Notes: generated by a model from the sequence alone, not told the origin. Numbered from the stretch's first letter, positions 17,852 through 30,647 are shown. The stretch is DNA of 64,000 nt from Rheinheimera sp. (GCA_003543135.1 DPJG01000023.1:62001-126000), one strand, 5' to 3'. Translations and numbers: made by a program.

Positions 17852-19201
17852 TTAAGGCTGAGTCAGCTGTTGTTGCAAGGCTTTTGCCTGAGCCAGTGTT
17901 TTACTGGCAGCATCCAGTTTTGCTTTGGCGGTGGCAACTTCGGCCGGACTGGTGGCTTTTGACAACAAAGCCGCAGCCGCTTCCACTTCAGCCTGTGCTT
18001 TGCTCACTGCCGCATTAGCAGCTTTTAACTGCGCAGCTTTATCGGCAACTGCAGTTTGTTGCGCCTTATTTTGCATCAGGCTGGCTTGTTCAGCGGCCAT
18101 TTCTGCTGCTAAATCATTGTCTTCCGCCATTACAGCTGTTGGTGCTGCTTTAACCGCATTTAAACCTTGGCTGGCGGTGTTTGCCTTATGTTCAACAGCA
18201 GTGTGCAGCTGCGTATTCAGCTGAGTTACAGGTTCGGTCAGCGCCTGGGTGTGCTTTTTAACTTGTGTATCGGCCTCTTGTTGCAGCTTTGTTTGTGCCT
18301 GAACCTTCAGTGCCTCGCTTTGTTGCGCTGCACTGGTTAGCGGGTCTTTAACCGCTGTTTGCACCTGGGTTTTGATGGCTGTAACAGGCTGAGTGAATGT
18401 TTCGAGCTCTGTTTTAGCTTGTTCTTTTACCTGGGATTTGACCGCCTCAGCAGGTTGGATTGCATCCTTGAGCTGGGTTTTTACCGCGGTCTGCACATCA
18501 GTTGCTGCTTTTACTTGCTGTTTTACAGCATTTACTTGTGATGTAACAGGTGCTGTTGTGGTATTGAGCAACTGCTGTTTTTCCTGCTCAAGCTTTGCTT
18601 TGACAAGATCTTCCGCTTTGGCCCCGCCAAGCACAGCGCCGGCCAGCTGCTGTTGTTGCTCGCTCAGGCCAAGCTGGGCTGAAGCCTCGCTGCTGGCTTT
18701 TTGCAGTGCTTTTTGTTTGAGCTTCACCGGATCCGCATAGTCGGCTAAATCTGCCGGCCAGCTCGGTACCACCTTGGCGGCCTGATTATTCAGCTGCTCA
18801 GCAAAAATCTGCGGGGCGCCGCCGGAAACCAGCATCACCGCCATTTGGTTAGTTTCTGAGTTCCAGACAAAACCAGCTTTTTCAGCAAGTTGTGGTATCG
18901 GTGTATGGTTGGACACCAGATAAAATAACGGCCCTTCCTGCTGTAACTTATCGGCTGTTTTTAACAGGGTGACGGCGGTGTCATAATGTTCGCCTAACAA
19001 AGGTTGCATCCGGTTTTTGATCAACGGTTGCTCCAGCAGGTTCATTTCATTGGGATCAAGCCCAACCAACGGCTTCAGTAAAGCCCACATCAGCTGCCCC
19101 TGAGGAGACAACAACAGTGCTGGTGCAACACAACCTGCCAATAATATGCTGATGGCAAAAATCCATGAACGCTGCCGTGATCGGCGAATGAATGCAAACA
19201 C
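17852..19201 (-). CDS. Putative lipoprotein with long amphipathic repeat region, unknown function
   Basis: I recognise no family for this 449-residue protein. It begins with Arg-rich residues, a hydrophobic helix and a lipobox-like LLAGC (Cys 24), so it is probably a lipoprotein. Residues 30-175 look like a compact domain (for example LVSNHTPIPQLAEKAGF). From about 215 to 350 the sequence is a Lys/Gln/Thr/Val-rich amphipathic region with recurring AVKxQVK-type units, as in TQVKQQVK and AVKSQVKEQAK. The last 90 residues are Ala-rich and helical, probably coiled coil. It could be a periplasmic spacer or envelope-stabilising protein. It stands alone between a terminator and the end of the thi operon. 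Confidence 0.7.
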   Translation of the reverse strand: MFAFIRRSRQRSWIFAISILLAGCVAPALLLSPQGQLMWALLKPLVGLDPNEMNLLEQPLIKNRMQPLLGEHYDTAVTLLKTADKLQQEGPLFYLVSNHTPIPQLAEKAGFVWNSETNQMAVMLVSGGAPQIFAEQLNNQAAKVVPSWPADLADYADPVKLKQKALQKASSEASAQLGLSEQQQQLAGAVLGGAKAEDLVKAKLEQEKQQLLNTTTAPVTSQVNAVKQQVKAATDVQTAVKTQLKDAIQPAEAVKSQVKEQAKTELETFTQPVTAIKTQVQTAVKDPLTSAAQQSEALKVQAQTKLQQEADTQVKKHTQALTEPVTQLNTQLHTAVEHKANTASQGLNAVKAAPTAVMAEDNDLAAEMAAEQASLMQNKAQQTAVADKAAQLKAANAAVSKAQAEVEAAAALLSKATSPAEVATAKAKLDAASKTLAQAKALQQQLTQP

Positions 19202-19351
19202 GCGAATAGTCCTGATCTGATTGAATAAAATATGGCCGACAGGCTACCACAGCAAGGCTTAAACGGCCAGAGTTGGGCATTCTTGCCGTTACTGCAGTGG
19301 CCGGGAAAAGCGCCAACCAAAAGATTTTTCCATCAGCAGTTTTGTCTTTAT

Positions 19352-20521
19352 TTAACCTCTGCCAAAAGCCGGCAGCCAGTTGGTCCAGACCGGTTGTAGG
19401 CCAAGGCTGGTCAATACCTTTGCCATCTCAGCCGGGCTTCGCTCATCATCAATACTAAATTGTTGCAGTGCTTCTGGTGCCACCTGATAACCGCCGGGCT
19501 GGGTTTTGGAACCGGCACTGAGACTGGTGATCACCAGCGGCAATAACAAATCACGCAGTCTGGCGTTTTCCCGGGTGGATAAAATTAGTTCAAGCTCCGG
19601 CGCAAAAACGCGAAAAGCACAATACAGCTGCACCAGTTCAGCATCACCCACCAGTACCGCCGGTTCAACGCCACCGCTGCAGGGTCTTAACCTCGGAAAG
19701 GCGACACTATACTGACTGCGCCAGTAGTGCTGCTGTAGATGGCGCAAATGCAAACCAAGCGCCAAAGCGTCTAGTCGCCAGTCGGCAAGGCCTAATAAAA
19801 TGCCGAGGCCAATTTTATCCATGCCGGCTGCACCCAGCCTGTCCGGACAATCAAGCCGCCAGCGCATATCGGTTTTAGTGCCTTTTAAATGATAGTGCTG
19901 ATAAGCCTGAGGTTGATAAGTTTCCTGGTACACCAATACAGTGTCGATGCCAAGCGTCTTTAACTCCTGATAATCGCTGGTCGAAAGTGGCTGCACTTCT
20001 AACATCAGACGGCTGAATAATGGCCGCAGCAACGGAACTTGCCGGCGAAAATAATTCATCCCCACTTTTCGGTCATGTTCACCTGTAACCAGCAGCAGCT
20101 GATCATGGCCAAGAGCTTTGACAGCCATGGCTTCCTGCATAAGCTCATCGCTGTTTAACACCCGCCGCTTTACTGCCTGGCTTAACGAAAAACCACAATA
20201 AGTGCATTCGTTGGCGCACAGGTTTGACATATAAAGTGGTGCAAATAGCTGCCGGGCTGCGCCAAAGTGCTGCCGGGTGAGTTCAGCGGCGCGTGCTATC
20301 AGCTCTGGTAACATTAATTTGGCTTGTGGGCTTAACAGCACGGCCAAATCCGTCAGATCCGGTGTTTTGGCATAAAGCGCCTGCACAACTCTGGTTTTAT
20401 CGGCTGTCACTAACTGCAGCGCTGCAAAGTCAGTGTATGCCAGCACTTCACTAAATGGCGGATAATGAAACGTTGTGCTTGCAGTGCCGTGAGTTGCGGT
20501 TTTAGCCTGACGATGACTCAT
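19352..20521 (-). CDS. thiH: 2-iminoacetate synthase ThiH (radical SAM)
   Basis: Radical SAM tyrosine lyase that makes dehydroglycine (2-iminoacetate) for the thiazole ring. The 4Fe-4S motif CANECTYC has the CX3CX2C ligands C102, C106 and C109. The 389 residues fit ThiH, and the MLEVQPLS and [12 protein letters not shown] segments are typical. It is the last gene of the thi operon and its start overlaps the thiG end by four bases, so translation is coupled. No thiO is present, which fits the ThiH (tyrosine) route rather than the glycine-oxidase route. Confidence 0.96.
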   Translation of the reverse strand: MSHRQAKTATHGTASTTFHYPPFSEVLAYTDFAALQLVTADKTRVVQALYAKTPDLTDLAVLLSPQAKLMLPELIARAAELTRQHFGAARQLFAPLYMSNLCANECTYCGFSLSQAVKRRVLNSDELMQEAMAVKALGHDQLLLVTGEHDRKVGMNYFRRQVPLLRPLFSRLMLEVQPLSTSDYQELKTLGIDTVLVYQETYQPQAYQHYHLKGTKTDMRWRLDCPDRLGAAGMDKIGLGILLGLADWRLDALALGLHLRHLQQHYWRSQYSVAFPRLRPCSGGVEPAVLVGDAELVQLYCAFRVFAPELELILSTRENARLRDLLLPLVITSLSAGSKTQPGGYQVAPEALQQFSIDDERSPAEMAKVLTSLGLQPVWTNWLPAFGRG

Positions 20522-21288
20522 GTTAAATAATCCAGTAAAGCTTCTACCGGGCTGGTGGCACTTGCCCCATGCTGCGACGGAGCAAAACGGGCTTTTAACC
20601 CGGCTGCACCAGCTTCTACCGCCAGTTTAAAGGCGCTGGCAGCCAAAACCGGATTTTGTGCTGTGGCAATGGCGGTATTGACCAGTACAGCGGTTGCGCC
20701 CATTTCGATGGCTGCGCAGGCATCTGACGCTTTCCCTATACCGGCGTCGATGATCACCGGCACCCTGGCCTGACTGATAATAATGTCCAGCATCAGCCGG
20801 TTTTGCAGGCCCTGATTGGAGCCGATGGGGGATGCCAGCGGCATCACAGCGGCACAACCTGCATCCTGCAGTGCCTGGCAATGCACCGGATCGGCACTGC
20901 AATACGGCAAGACGATAAAACCTCTTTTGCACAACTCCTGTGCTGCTAACAAAGTTTGGTGGGGATCCGGCAATAAATAACGGGGATCAGGGTGAATTTC
21001 CAGTTTCAGCCAGTTGGTTTGCAGCAACTCACGGGCAAGTTCGGCGGCAAAAATCGCTTCTTTTGCATTCACTGCGCCTGAAGTATTGGGTAATAACCGC
21101 ACTCCGGCCTGCTGCAGTGGCGTCACTAAATCAGCAGAAGGCTGGCCTGGTTTTACCCTTTTTAATGCCAGTGTTACCATCTCTGTACCACTGGCATTAA
21201 CTGCATCCAGCATTTGTCGTGCACTGGCAAACTTGCCGCTGCCAAGCAATAAGCGGCTGGAAAATTGATGTTGGGCGATTTCAAACAT
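20518..21288 (-). CDS. thiG: Thiazole synthase ThiG
   Basis: Builds the thiazole phosphate from deoxyxylulose-5-phosphate, 2-iminoacetate and sulfur delivered by ThiS. The 256-residue TIM-barrel protein has the ThiG segments [11 protein letters not shown], the [11 protein letters not shown] region and the C-terminal phosphate-binding [13 protein letters not shown]. It sits one base after thiS and overlaps thiH by four bases. It acts with ThiH in the cytoplasm. Confidence 0.96.
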   Translation of the reverse strand: MFEIAQHQFSSRLLLGSGKFASARQMLDAVNASGTEMVTLALKRVKPGQPSADLVTPLQQAGVRLLPNTSGAVNAKEAIFAAELARELLQTNWLKLEIHPDPRYLLPDPHQTLLAAQELCKRGFIVLPYCSADPVHCQALQDAGCAAVMPLASPIGSNQGLQNRLMLDIIISQARVPVIIDAGIGKASDACAAIEMGATAVLVNTAIATAQNPVLAASAFKLAVEAGAAGLKARFAPSQHGASATSPVEALLDYLT

Positions 21289-21289
21289 C

Positions 21290-21517
21290 TTAACCTCCTG
21301 CCACCAGATTAAATATCAGCAGCTCGTCCTGGTGCTGAAGTTGTTGTGTTGACCACTTTTTACGTGGCAACACCTGCTGATTGAGGGCTACCGCGACTTT
21401 AAGCTGCCCGTCAGGCTCGCCGCTCCATGCAGTTAACAACGCCGCGACAGTTGCTTTTGCTTCAATCACAAAAGGTTGTTGGTTCACGGTGAGTTCGATT
21501 ATTTGATGTCCGTGCAT
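21290..21517 (-). CDS. thiS: Sulfur carrier protein ThiS
   Basis: Ubiquitin-like 75-residue carrier whose C-terminal Gly-Gly (VAGG) is adenylated by ThiF and turned into a thiocarboxylate. I place the start at the ATG at 21517, which overlaps the thiF stop by one base (TGATG). An in-frame upstream start at 21601 would add 28 residues lying inside thiF and is unlikely. The core [17 protein letters not shown] and LIFNLVAGG match the family. Confidence 0.93.
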   Translation of the reverse strand: MHGHQIIELTVNQQPFVIEAKATVAALLTAWSGEPDGQLKVAVALNQQVLPRKKWSTQQLQHQDELLIFNLVAGG

Positions 21518-22502
21518 CAGAAGCTCCTTGTGATCTGGGCAGCGTTTTGAAACTCTGCGCTGAAAGCTTGCGGTGCTTTTGGTTGAGCGGCAGCGCTGCA
21601 AGGGGCCAAAGCTGGCAGGGCGCCGCCCTTACAAACAGCACAGTCTTCATCTGCCGCTATGGTTAAAGGCACAAAGTTTTGTTGCTGATGCTGATACAGT
21701 AAAAACCAGCCTTTTTGTGGTGCACCACGTAAATAATGCAGAGCGGCACTGCTTAGCTGCATTGCCAGCGTTGCCACCAGGGGCGCAAAAACACCCTGAC
21801 TGGCGCAGCCGCCAGGCGTCAAAGGTAGATCCTGACCCAGACACAGCAGACAACCCATCACAGGCGCAATCTGCCGACTTTGTGTTTGAAGCGGCTTTTT
21901 GTGTTCTGTGTAGTGCTCAGTGCTGTATTCAGCATTGTGAGCTGTCTGTTGTGACCCTTCTATCGCCGTATCTGGCATAAACCAACTATATCCCTGATAA
22001 GCCACCACCGAGGCCCCGGCCCAGGCTTTCTGATATTGCCGGCACAACTGGTTCAGCAGTAACTTTGTTGCCTGACTGTCGGAGCAATCCAGCACAAAGT
22101 CCACTTTGGGTATCAGCAGATGTAATAAGGCTTCGTCAGCATACTGAGCAAGTGCCGTCAGCCGTATATATGGGTTATAGGATTGAAGAGCCGCTTTGGC
22201 GGCATCTGCTTTATTCAGACCCACATCAGAGGGGCGATACAATGGCTGGCGCGGCAGGTTGCTGAGCTCAACGGTATCACCGTCACAAAGCCATAACTGA
22301 CCAACACCAGCGCCAGCCAGATAAGTAGCGGCAGGGCAGCCCAAGCCACCTAACCCAATCAGCAGCAGTTTTTTTTGTTTTAATAACAGCTGCTGCGTTT
22401 CACTCCAATCTGGCAGCAGCAGCTGGCGGCTGTAATATAAAAACTCCTGATCCTGCAAAGTTTCAGCTGCATGCGACGACGAAGTGGCAGCTTTGTGTTT
22501 GT

Positions 22503-22512
<10 letters not shown>
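21517..22512 (-). CDS. thiF: ThiS adenylyltransferase ThiF, enlarged
   Basis: E1-like enzyme that adenylates the C-terminus of ThiS. It has the nucleotide-binding [10 protein letters not shown] near residue 53 and the two CxxC zinc pairs (GCLLC and DCAVC). At 331 residues it is longer than the usual 245-255. The extra length is an N-terminal extension of about 20 residues, a Thr/His/Glu/Gln-rich insert around residues 175-200 ([17 protein letters not shown]), and a C-terminal tail of about 35 residues. MoeB is unlikely given the operon. It overlaps thiDE by ten bases and thiS by one. Confidence 0.94.
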
Positions 22513-25957
<3,445 letters not shown>

Positions 25958-26086
25958 TTAAATTAAATTGCTTATCTGGAGTGAGTTGGAGTAATGACGG
26001 CTTAAGCTACAACTTTGCCGCTGCATAATTGGTTGCCAATAACTTTGTGCAAAAAGCCAAGGCAACGGTGAGGTGGATGCACATTA

Positions 26087-26175
26087 CCCTTGTTCCCTTC
26101 GCAGGTTCTAGCCTGATCAGGTTCAACGGATCCCGCATAACGCGGTCTCAGCCCAAATGGGCACTCCGACAAGTG
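26087..26175 (-). ncRNA. TPP riboswitch (THI element)
   Basis: On the minus strand the aptamer core is unmistakable: GGAGTGCC, the conserved GGCTGAGA-like loop, GAACCTGATCAGG, and CCTGCGAAGGGAA near the 3' end. The P1 helix closes with CTTGT pairing with ACAAG. It lies between the thiC promoter and thiC, about 150 bases before the start codon. Confidence 0.97.
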
Positions 26176-26181
26176 TCGTTG

Positions 26182-26211
26182 AGTATAATGATTTGGTTAC
26201 GTTAAATTCAA
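26182..26211 (-). promoter_or_regulatory. Promoter of the thiamin operon
   Basis: On the minus strand -35 TTGAAT (26206-26211) is followed by an 18-bp spacer and -10 TATACT (26182-26187), a few bases before the riboswitch. It lies directly behind the stop of the nucleotidyltransferase gene, so upstream transcription may also enter. Confidence 0.7.
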
Positions 26212-26218
26212 GCTACAT

Positions 26219-27349
26219 TTACTTCTTGTTGTGCTGGTCGGCGTTCTTATCAAGGACACTGCTGCCAAAAAAGGCGCTGAGTATTTGTCTGTAAGCTTTC
26301 CGGCCAAGATGTTTTAACAACAACCAGAACGGCATCTTCAGGTAATGGCCGCGCAGTAATAACAAAAAATCTGCCAGAGAATCGCCGCTACTGGCAAAAG
26401 CCGGATGTTGCGGCATCAATTTGTGCATAAAAATAAAATCGAGCAGACGCATGCCCAAACTGCCTGGCTTATAAGGCTGCAGTGTCTCTATCACATGTTC
26501 CGGCACTGGCAAAAACAGAATTTTCTGGTTATAACGCAGTGCCAGTAACAACTCAGTGGCAAACCCCGTCTGGATTGCAAGCGCGGTTAACTCTTGCCAG
26601 AAGTCAGGGTTTTGATATTGCTCAATAATCAAATACAAGTCGGTCAGATCGCGAAACCCATGTTTAATCTCTTCACTGAGCATTAAGTGAATAGCGCTGT
26701 GTAACAACATGGCTGCCGGGCTGAATACGGTATAACCGGCACTGTTTTGTTGGGTATGACTAAAAAACAGCTGAATATCCGGCGCTCTGCCTGTCATCAG
26801 CGGCAATAAGTTATGGTGCACATCCAGCAAAGTGCCGCGACTGCCATGACGAAGTGGCGGAATTTCATGTGACCATTCACGGTAGTATTTCTGGTCATAT
26901 TCATCGAGATCTTCGGCGAAAAAGCCATGCAAACACAGTTCGCGCTCGATCTGGGGCAAACTTTGTTTGTCTACCAACAGGTCGATGTCACTGTAAGTGC
27001 GGCCACGGCCGACATCTGCATTGTCCTGTAATGAATAAGCGGCGCCTTTTAAAAACAGCAGGTGAGTGGTCAAAGGTTGCAACAAAGATTGCAGCAATTT
27101 GGCTTCGTATTGCACCTGATGGTATTGTTTTTGCGCAATCAGCTCAGCATTTTTTAAATGATGTTGCACAAAAGTGGGCAGTGTTGAGCCAAGCCCATAT
27201 CGTTGCAGACGCCAGCCGACACGGGCCAGACATTGTTGGTCACGCAGGATGCGCACAATGTCCGCCCAATCCTCAAGGGGGATTGGGCCAGAGACTTTGC
27301 CCAAAAACAGCTGAATAATCAGATTATGGATGTGCATAAGGCAATACAT
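26219..27349 (-). CDS. Nucleotidyltransferase family protein of the HprK-like cassette
   Basis: A 376-residue protein of the PF14907-like nucleotidyltransferase family. The fold motif is KGAAY (101-105) followed by RGRTYSDIDLLV with metal-binding D121 and D123, then LLDVHHNLLP. It would transfer a nucleotidyl group to a substrate that is unknown. Family members occur in peptide-modification clusters, including the N gene of the paeninodin lasso cluster (from memory). It is the last gene of a four-gene operon. Its start overlaps the kinase gene end, and an alternative ATG at 27337 gives 372 residues. Confidence 0.82.
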   Translation of the reverse strand: MYCLMHIHNLIIQLFLGKVSGPIPLEDWADIVRILRDQQCLARVGWRLQRYGLGSTLPTFVQHHLKNAELIAQKQYHQVQYEAKLLQSLLQPLTTHLLFLKGAAYSLQDNADVGRGRTYSDIDLLVDKQSLPQIERELCLHGFFAEDLDEYDQKYYREWSHEIPPLRHGSRGTLLDVHHNLLPLMTGRAPDIQLFFSHTQQNSAGYTVFSPAAMLLHSAIHLMLSEEIKHGFRDLTDLYLIIEQYQNPDFWQELTALAIQTGFATELLLALRYNQKILFLPVPEHVIETLQPYKPGSLGMRLLDFIFMHKLMPQHPAFASSGDSLADFLLLLRGHYLKMPFWLLLKHLGRKAYRQILSAFFGSSVLDKNADQHNKK

Positions 27350-28199
27350 CCTGCTCTAAAAACTCCGCCAGTTCTGCCACATCAGCGTAAGTGACTTCGT
27401 AGTTCTGACAATTTTCTACCAGCTGCACTATGGTGTGAAAACCTTCGCTTCCGGCAAGACTAAAATTAAAGGCATTTTCAGCCAGCGCCATAAAGGCCTG
27501 GGCTTGGTTTAAGGCTGTGACTTCCAGTGGCTGAGCTTTTTGGTATTTGGGAAAAACAATAGCAACCACTTTTGCAGGCTCAGTATTTTGCTGCCAACTT
27601 TGTGCCGGCGGGGATAAATGCACCACATCACCTTTATGGGTGTTTTTAGCAACTGTCGAAAACCGCGCTTGTGGAAACCAATTTCGGGCAAGATCAATCG
27701 ACTGATTTTTCAGGCAAATAGGGCGCACAAAAGGGATCACCTGATTGGTGCCGGGAATAACTAACGCCATTTCATCCGACAATAAACGCCAGCCGTTAAA
27801 AGCTAGCCAGGCGGTGAGCGTGCTTTTACCTGAGCCTGGAGGCGCCGGAAACAACACTGCTTTGCCATCTTTGGCCAACACAGCTGCATGCACTATCACA
27901 AAACGCATTTCCGAAGTGGCAATACACCAATTCATGCCCCATTCCAGCAACGCAAAACCATTATTGATGTCAATTGGCTTAAAGGGCTCCTGCTGATCGG
28001 CGAGAAAACGCGCTTGCGGCCGTAAATATTTACGCAGTCCGCTGCCTGAACGCAAGGTCAGATAATAATCGGGGATCCCTGGGGTTGTGGAAAACAAATC
28101 ACCATAAATCTGCTGCAAATTCGTGGCAACTTTGTTGATATCGGTGCGGATTTCAAAGCAAAAAGGTGCTAGATGCAGATATCTGACGTCAAATGTCAT
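27324..28199 (-). CDS. HprK-related kinase (HprK-rel-A type)
   Basis: A 291-residue protein with an HPr-kinase-like P-loop: PGSGKSTL with Lys125, followed by LLSDEMALV, the downstream acidic motif expected of HprK-type kinases. The first about 100 residues are not HprK-like. Since the genome context lacks a Gram-positive-type HPr system nearby, I favour a kinase for another protein or peptide, as in the PadeK/ThcoK kinases of lasso clusters, which phosphorylate a C-terminal Ser. It overlaps the PqqD-like gene by 11 bases and the nucleotidyltransferase gene by 26, so the three are translated together. Confidence 0.85.
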   Translation of the reverse strand: MTFDVRYLHLAPFCFEIRTDINKVATNLQQIYGDLFSTTPGIPDYYLTLRSGSGLRKYLRPQARFLADQQEPFKPIDINNGFALLEWGMNWCIATSEMRFVIVHAAVLAKDGKAVLFPAPPGSGKSTLTAWLAFNGWRLLSDEMALVIPGTNQVIPFVRPICLKNQSIDLARNWFPQARFSTVAKNTHKGDVVHLSPPAQSWQQNTEPAKVVAIVFPKYQKAQPLEVTALNQAQAFMALAENAFNFSLAGSEGFHTIVQLVENCQNYEVTYADVAELAEFLEQDVLPYAHP

Positions 28200-28428
28200 C
28201 GGCAGTACTCATGGAATTCAACGCCGTTTCTGACAGAAACAGCTTTAGGCGCTGCATAACCAGTGGATTTTGTCTTAATTCAGAGTTGGCATCAGGCAAT
28301 TGCCGGGCAATAACAGCAAGCGGCAAACTTAAAGCTAAAGTTTCGCCGCTGTATAGATGGAAAAAAACAGTGCCGGATTTATCGGCAAAATGATGAACAA
28401 CGACTGCTGACCCAAACCACTCTGACAT
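28189..28428 (-). CDS. PqqD-like protein of the HprK-like cassette
   Basis: A 79-residue protein resembling PqqD-family proteins associated with HprK-related kinase genes (TIGR04353-like, judged by eye). The core VHHFADKSGTVFFHLYSGETLALSLPLA fits the RRE/PqqD fold, which in RiPP pathways binds the precursor peptide. It has no obvious strong ribosome-binding site and lies 16 bases behind the Tat-protein gene, so it is probably translated by coupling. Proposed role: present a substrate to the kinase or the nucleotidyltransferase. Confidence 0.7.
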   Translation of the reverse strand: MSEWFGSAVVVHHFADKSGTVFFHLYSGETLALSLPLAVIARQLPDANSELRQNPLVMQRLKLFLSETALNSMSTADDI

Positions 28429-28444
28429 TGCAGATAACTAGGGT

Positions 28445-29041
28445 TTAGGTGTGGTAATTGTCAATAATAGAGCTCAGTTCGCTGCCTACACCGTTAGGAT
28501 CAAGCAAAGCTTTGTTGTAAAGATATTTGGCAAAGTCGCTTGCACTAGCAAAAGGCTGACCAAAACCAATAATAGGGTAGTTAATACCAAACTTACCGTG
28601 GTTAATTGCATTCAGATAGATGCCGACCATATGGAAGTTACAGTTACCAGAACCTTTAAATTTAGGATCGCCTACCAGGATGTCACCGAAAGTCAGACTG
28701 GTTTTAAGAGATGGAAACCCGCTTTTGGTAAAGGCACGACCACCGAAAATGTTGTAGAAATTGTATTTATGCTGATGCAATTCGTGGTTTGACCAATAAC
28801 CAGGTGAACGCAATTCAATAGGATCACCACCTGCAAAGTCGGAACCATGGCCCGATGCAACAATAGACTGAGCAACACCGCCGCCACTGGCCCAGACTGA
28901 GCGCGCCGGCAGACTTGCAATCACTAAACCTGCAGTTGCTTTAGTCAAAAACTGGCGACGCGACTTGCCAGATCCTGTGGCATGCGCAGAGACCGGAGAA
29001 ACGGTTGATTCGATAGACTTGTTTTCGGGTTGCTCTTGCAT
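28445..29041 (-). CDS. Tat-exported protein with SPGYW motif, cassette gene 1
   Basis: A 198-residue protein I cannot assign to a named family. The Tat signal is clear: Ser-Arg-Arg-Gln-Phe-Leu at residues 27-32, then a hydrophobic stretch and a cleavage region near VWA/SGG. It carries SPGYWSNHE at 79-87, similar to the SPGYWKNHP motif I recall from several exported bacterial proteins. One Cys is visible (GNCNFHM). The C-terminus is DNYHT. The ATG at 29041 follows AGGAGG; an upstream start at 29077 is unlikely. Tat export implies it leaves the cell folded, so it could be modified in the cytoplasm by the kinase or nucleotidyltransferase encoded downstream. Confidence 0.7.
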   Translation of the reverse strand: MQEQPENKSIESTVSPVSAHATGSGKSRRQFLTKATAGLVIASLPARSVWASGGGVAQSIVASGHGSDFAGGDPIELRSPGYWSNHELHQHKYNFYNIFGGRAFTKSGFPSLKTSLTFGDILVGDPKFKGSGNCNFHMVGIYLNAINHGKFGINYPIIGFGQPFASASDFAKYLYNKALLDPNGVGSELSSIIDNYHT

Positions 29042-29114
29042 AACTTCCTCCTGATACAACAGCACTGAATTAAGCATAATTCATGCCATCATATTATGCT
29101 GTTGTCGCATATGG

Positions 29115-29139
29115 TTTTTTTGCCAACTCCGGCAAAAAA
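29115..29139. repeat. AT-rich inverted repeat upstream of the cassette
   Basis: TTTTTTGCC (29116-29124) and GGCAAAAAA (29131-29139) form a palindrome with a six-base loop. It could be a weak terminator for sbcB or a regulatory site for the cassette. No classic terminator layout is seen. Confidence 0.35.
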
Positions 29140-29219
29140 GATATTAACTTTGTAAACTGAATTGACAGTTATCGTACGCCTGATCTGCGCCTGAGTCCAG
29201 TTGAACGCTGTTAGATTGC

Positions 29220-30647
29220 CTAGCCGCCAGCAACAAAACGATACAGCGACTGCAGCAGTTGCAGTTTTTTCTCGTTGCCCTGATGTTGTTCAACTGCATT
29301 TTCCAGCGCTATGGTAAATTCTTCCAGCGTTAATGACGGATTATCCAGACCCAAAGTTAACTTGTCATGACAATAACGCTGCCATTTTTGCAGTTCGTCA
29401 TAGTTCAGGCTGTGCGGGTAATTCCTTGCCCGGAATCTGAACAATAACTGATTAAGCCTGTCGTCCTGAAACAACAGTGGGGTGGCCGCAAGCTGCTCCG
29501 GGCTCAGCTGATGCAGGTATTGCATCAATTGTTTGTCCTGATCACTGCAAAAACCCTGATAGAGCGCGTAATCGGGGTTGGTTTCTGCTTTAAAGTCGCC
29601 TTCGAGCTGATAAACTTCCACCACTTTTTGTTGCAGTTGCCGGTGCTGGCGCAACCACTCCAGATGGGTAAGACAAGCAGCGCGGTCGATACCAAGTTCA
29701 GCTGCTCTTTGCTCAGATAAGGTTTTGGCGTTGGCAAGCACAGGGCATTTATTCAGATGCACCAGTTTTAACCCAAGGCGCTGCTCGTCTGGGGCCAGAT
29801 CAGCCGTTTTGCGGTACAGCAGCTGATGTAACTCGGCTACGGGCAGTTCCAGCAGCGCTCTTGGGTCTGCCTGCAGATTAAAACAAATCACGGCGTTTTT
29901 ATTGGTTGGATGATAAGCCAGCGGCACTATCCAGCTGCAGCAGCCCTGCAAGGCTGGAAACTTGGACGAAACGTGCACCAGTGGCATCATGGCCGCGACA
30001 TCAATCAGCGACTGTACCTGTGTTTTTTTGCGAAGTTCATACAAATACTGGAACAGTTTTGGCTGTTTTTCTTTAATCAGCTTTGCGATGGCAATAGTGG
30101 CGTACACGTCACTTAGCGCATCGTGAGCTTGTTCGTGCGCCAGACCATTGGCTTTGGTTAAATCCTCGAGCCGGAAACTCGGGCTGCCGTTGTCGTGCAT
30201 TGGCCAGTTGATGCCGTCTGGTCGCAACGCATAACAGGCGCGCACCACATCAATCAAATCCCAGCGGCTGTTTCCCTGTTGCCATTCACGGCCGTAGGGG
30301 TCATAAAAGTTACGCCATAAACTGTAACGCGTGACTTCATCATCAAAGCGCAGATTGTTATAACCCACCACACAGGTTTCAGCCGTACTGAATTCACTGA
30401 GAATGTGCTGCATAAAGCGGACTTCCGGCACGCCTTTTTTCTGACAGAGCTGCGGACTGATACCGGTAATAAGGGTGGCCACCGGATGGGGTAAATAGTC
30501 GGGTGCCAGCTGGCAATACCACATTTGTGGTTCTGCACAGGGGTTTAGCTCCAGATCGGTACGAATACCGGCAAACTGCGCCGGCCGGTCTTTTTTTGGA
30601 TCCGCGCCCCAGGTTTCATAATCGTGAAAATAAAAAGTAGCTGGCAA
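29220..30647 (-). CDS. sbcB: Exodeoxyribonuclease I (SbcB/ExoI)
   Basis: Single-strand-specific 3'-5' exonuclease acting in mismatch repair and recombination. The DEDD-type motif FHDYETWG with Asp and Glu is at the N-terminus. The fold then continues through YNNLRFDDEVTR and AHDALSDVYATI, followed by the SH3-like and C-terminal helical parts typical of ExoI. I start at TTG 30647, giving 475 residues, exactly the E. coli length; upstream in-frame sequence does not match ExoI. A GGGGT site lies six bases before that TTG. It is divergent from endA, whose start is 158 bases away. Confidence 0.93.
   Translation of the reverse strand: MPATFYFHDYETWGADPKKDRPAQFAGIRTDLELNPCAEPQMWYCQLAPDYLPHPVATLITGISPQLCQKKGVPEVRFMQHILSEFSTAETCVVGYNNLRFDDEVTRYSLWRNFYDPYGREWQQGNSRWDLIDVVRACYALRPDGINWPMHDNGSPSFRLEDLTKANGLAHEQAHDALSDVYATIAIAKLIKEKQPKLFQYLYELRKKTQVQSLIDVAAMMPLVHVSSKFPALQGCCSWIVPLAYHPTNKNAVICFNLQADPRALLELPVAELHQLLYRKTADLAPDEQRLGLKLVHLNKCPVLANAKTLSEQRAAELGIDRAACLTHLEWLRQHRQLQQKVVEVYQLEGDFKAETNPDYALYQGFCSDQDKQLMQYLHQLSPEQLAATPLLFQDDRLNQLLFRFRARNYPHSLNYDELQKWQRYCHDKLTLGLDNPSLTLEEFTIALENAVEQHQGNEKKLQLLQSLYRFVAGG

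Noticed and set aside
29115-29139. Classic terminator behind sbcB
   Set aside because: The GC part of the stem is three pairs and the T- and A-runs lie in the stem itself; kept only as an inverted repeat.
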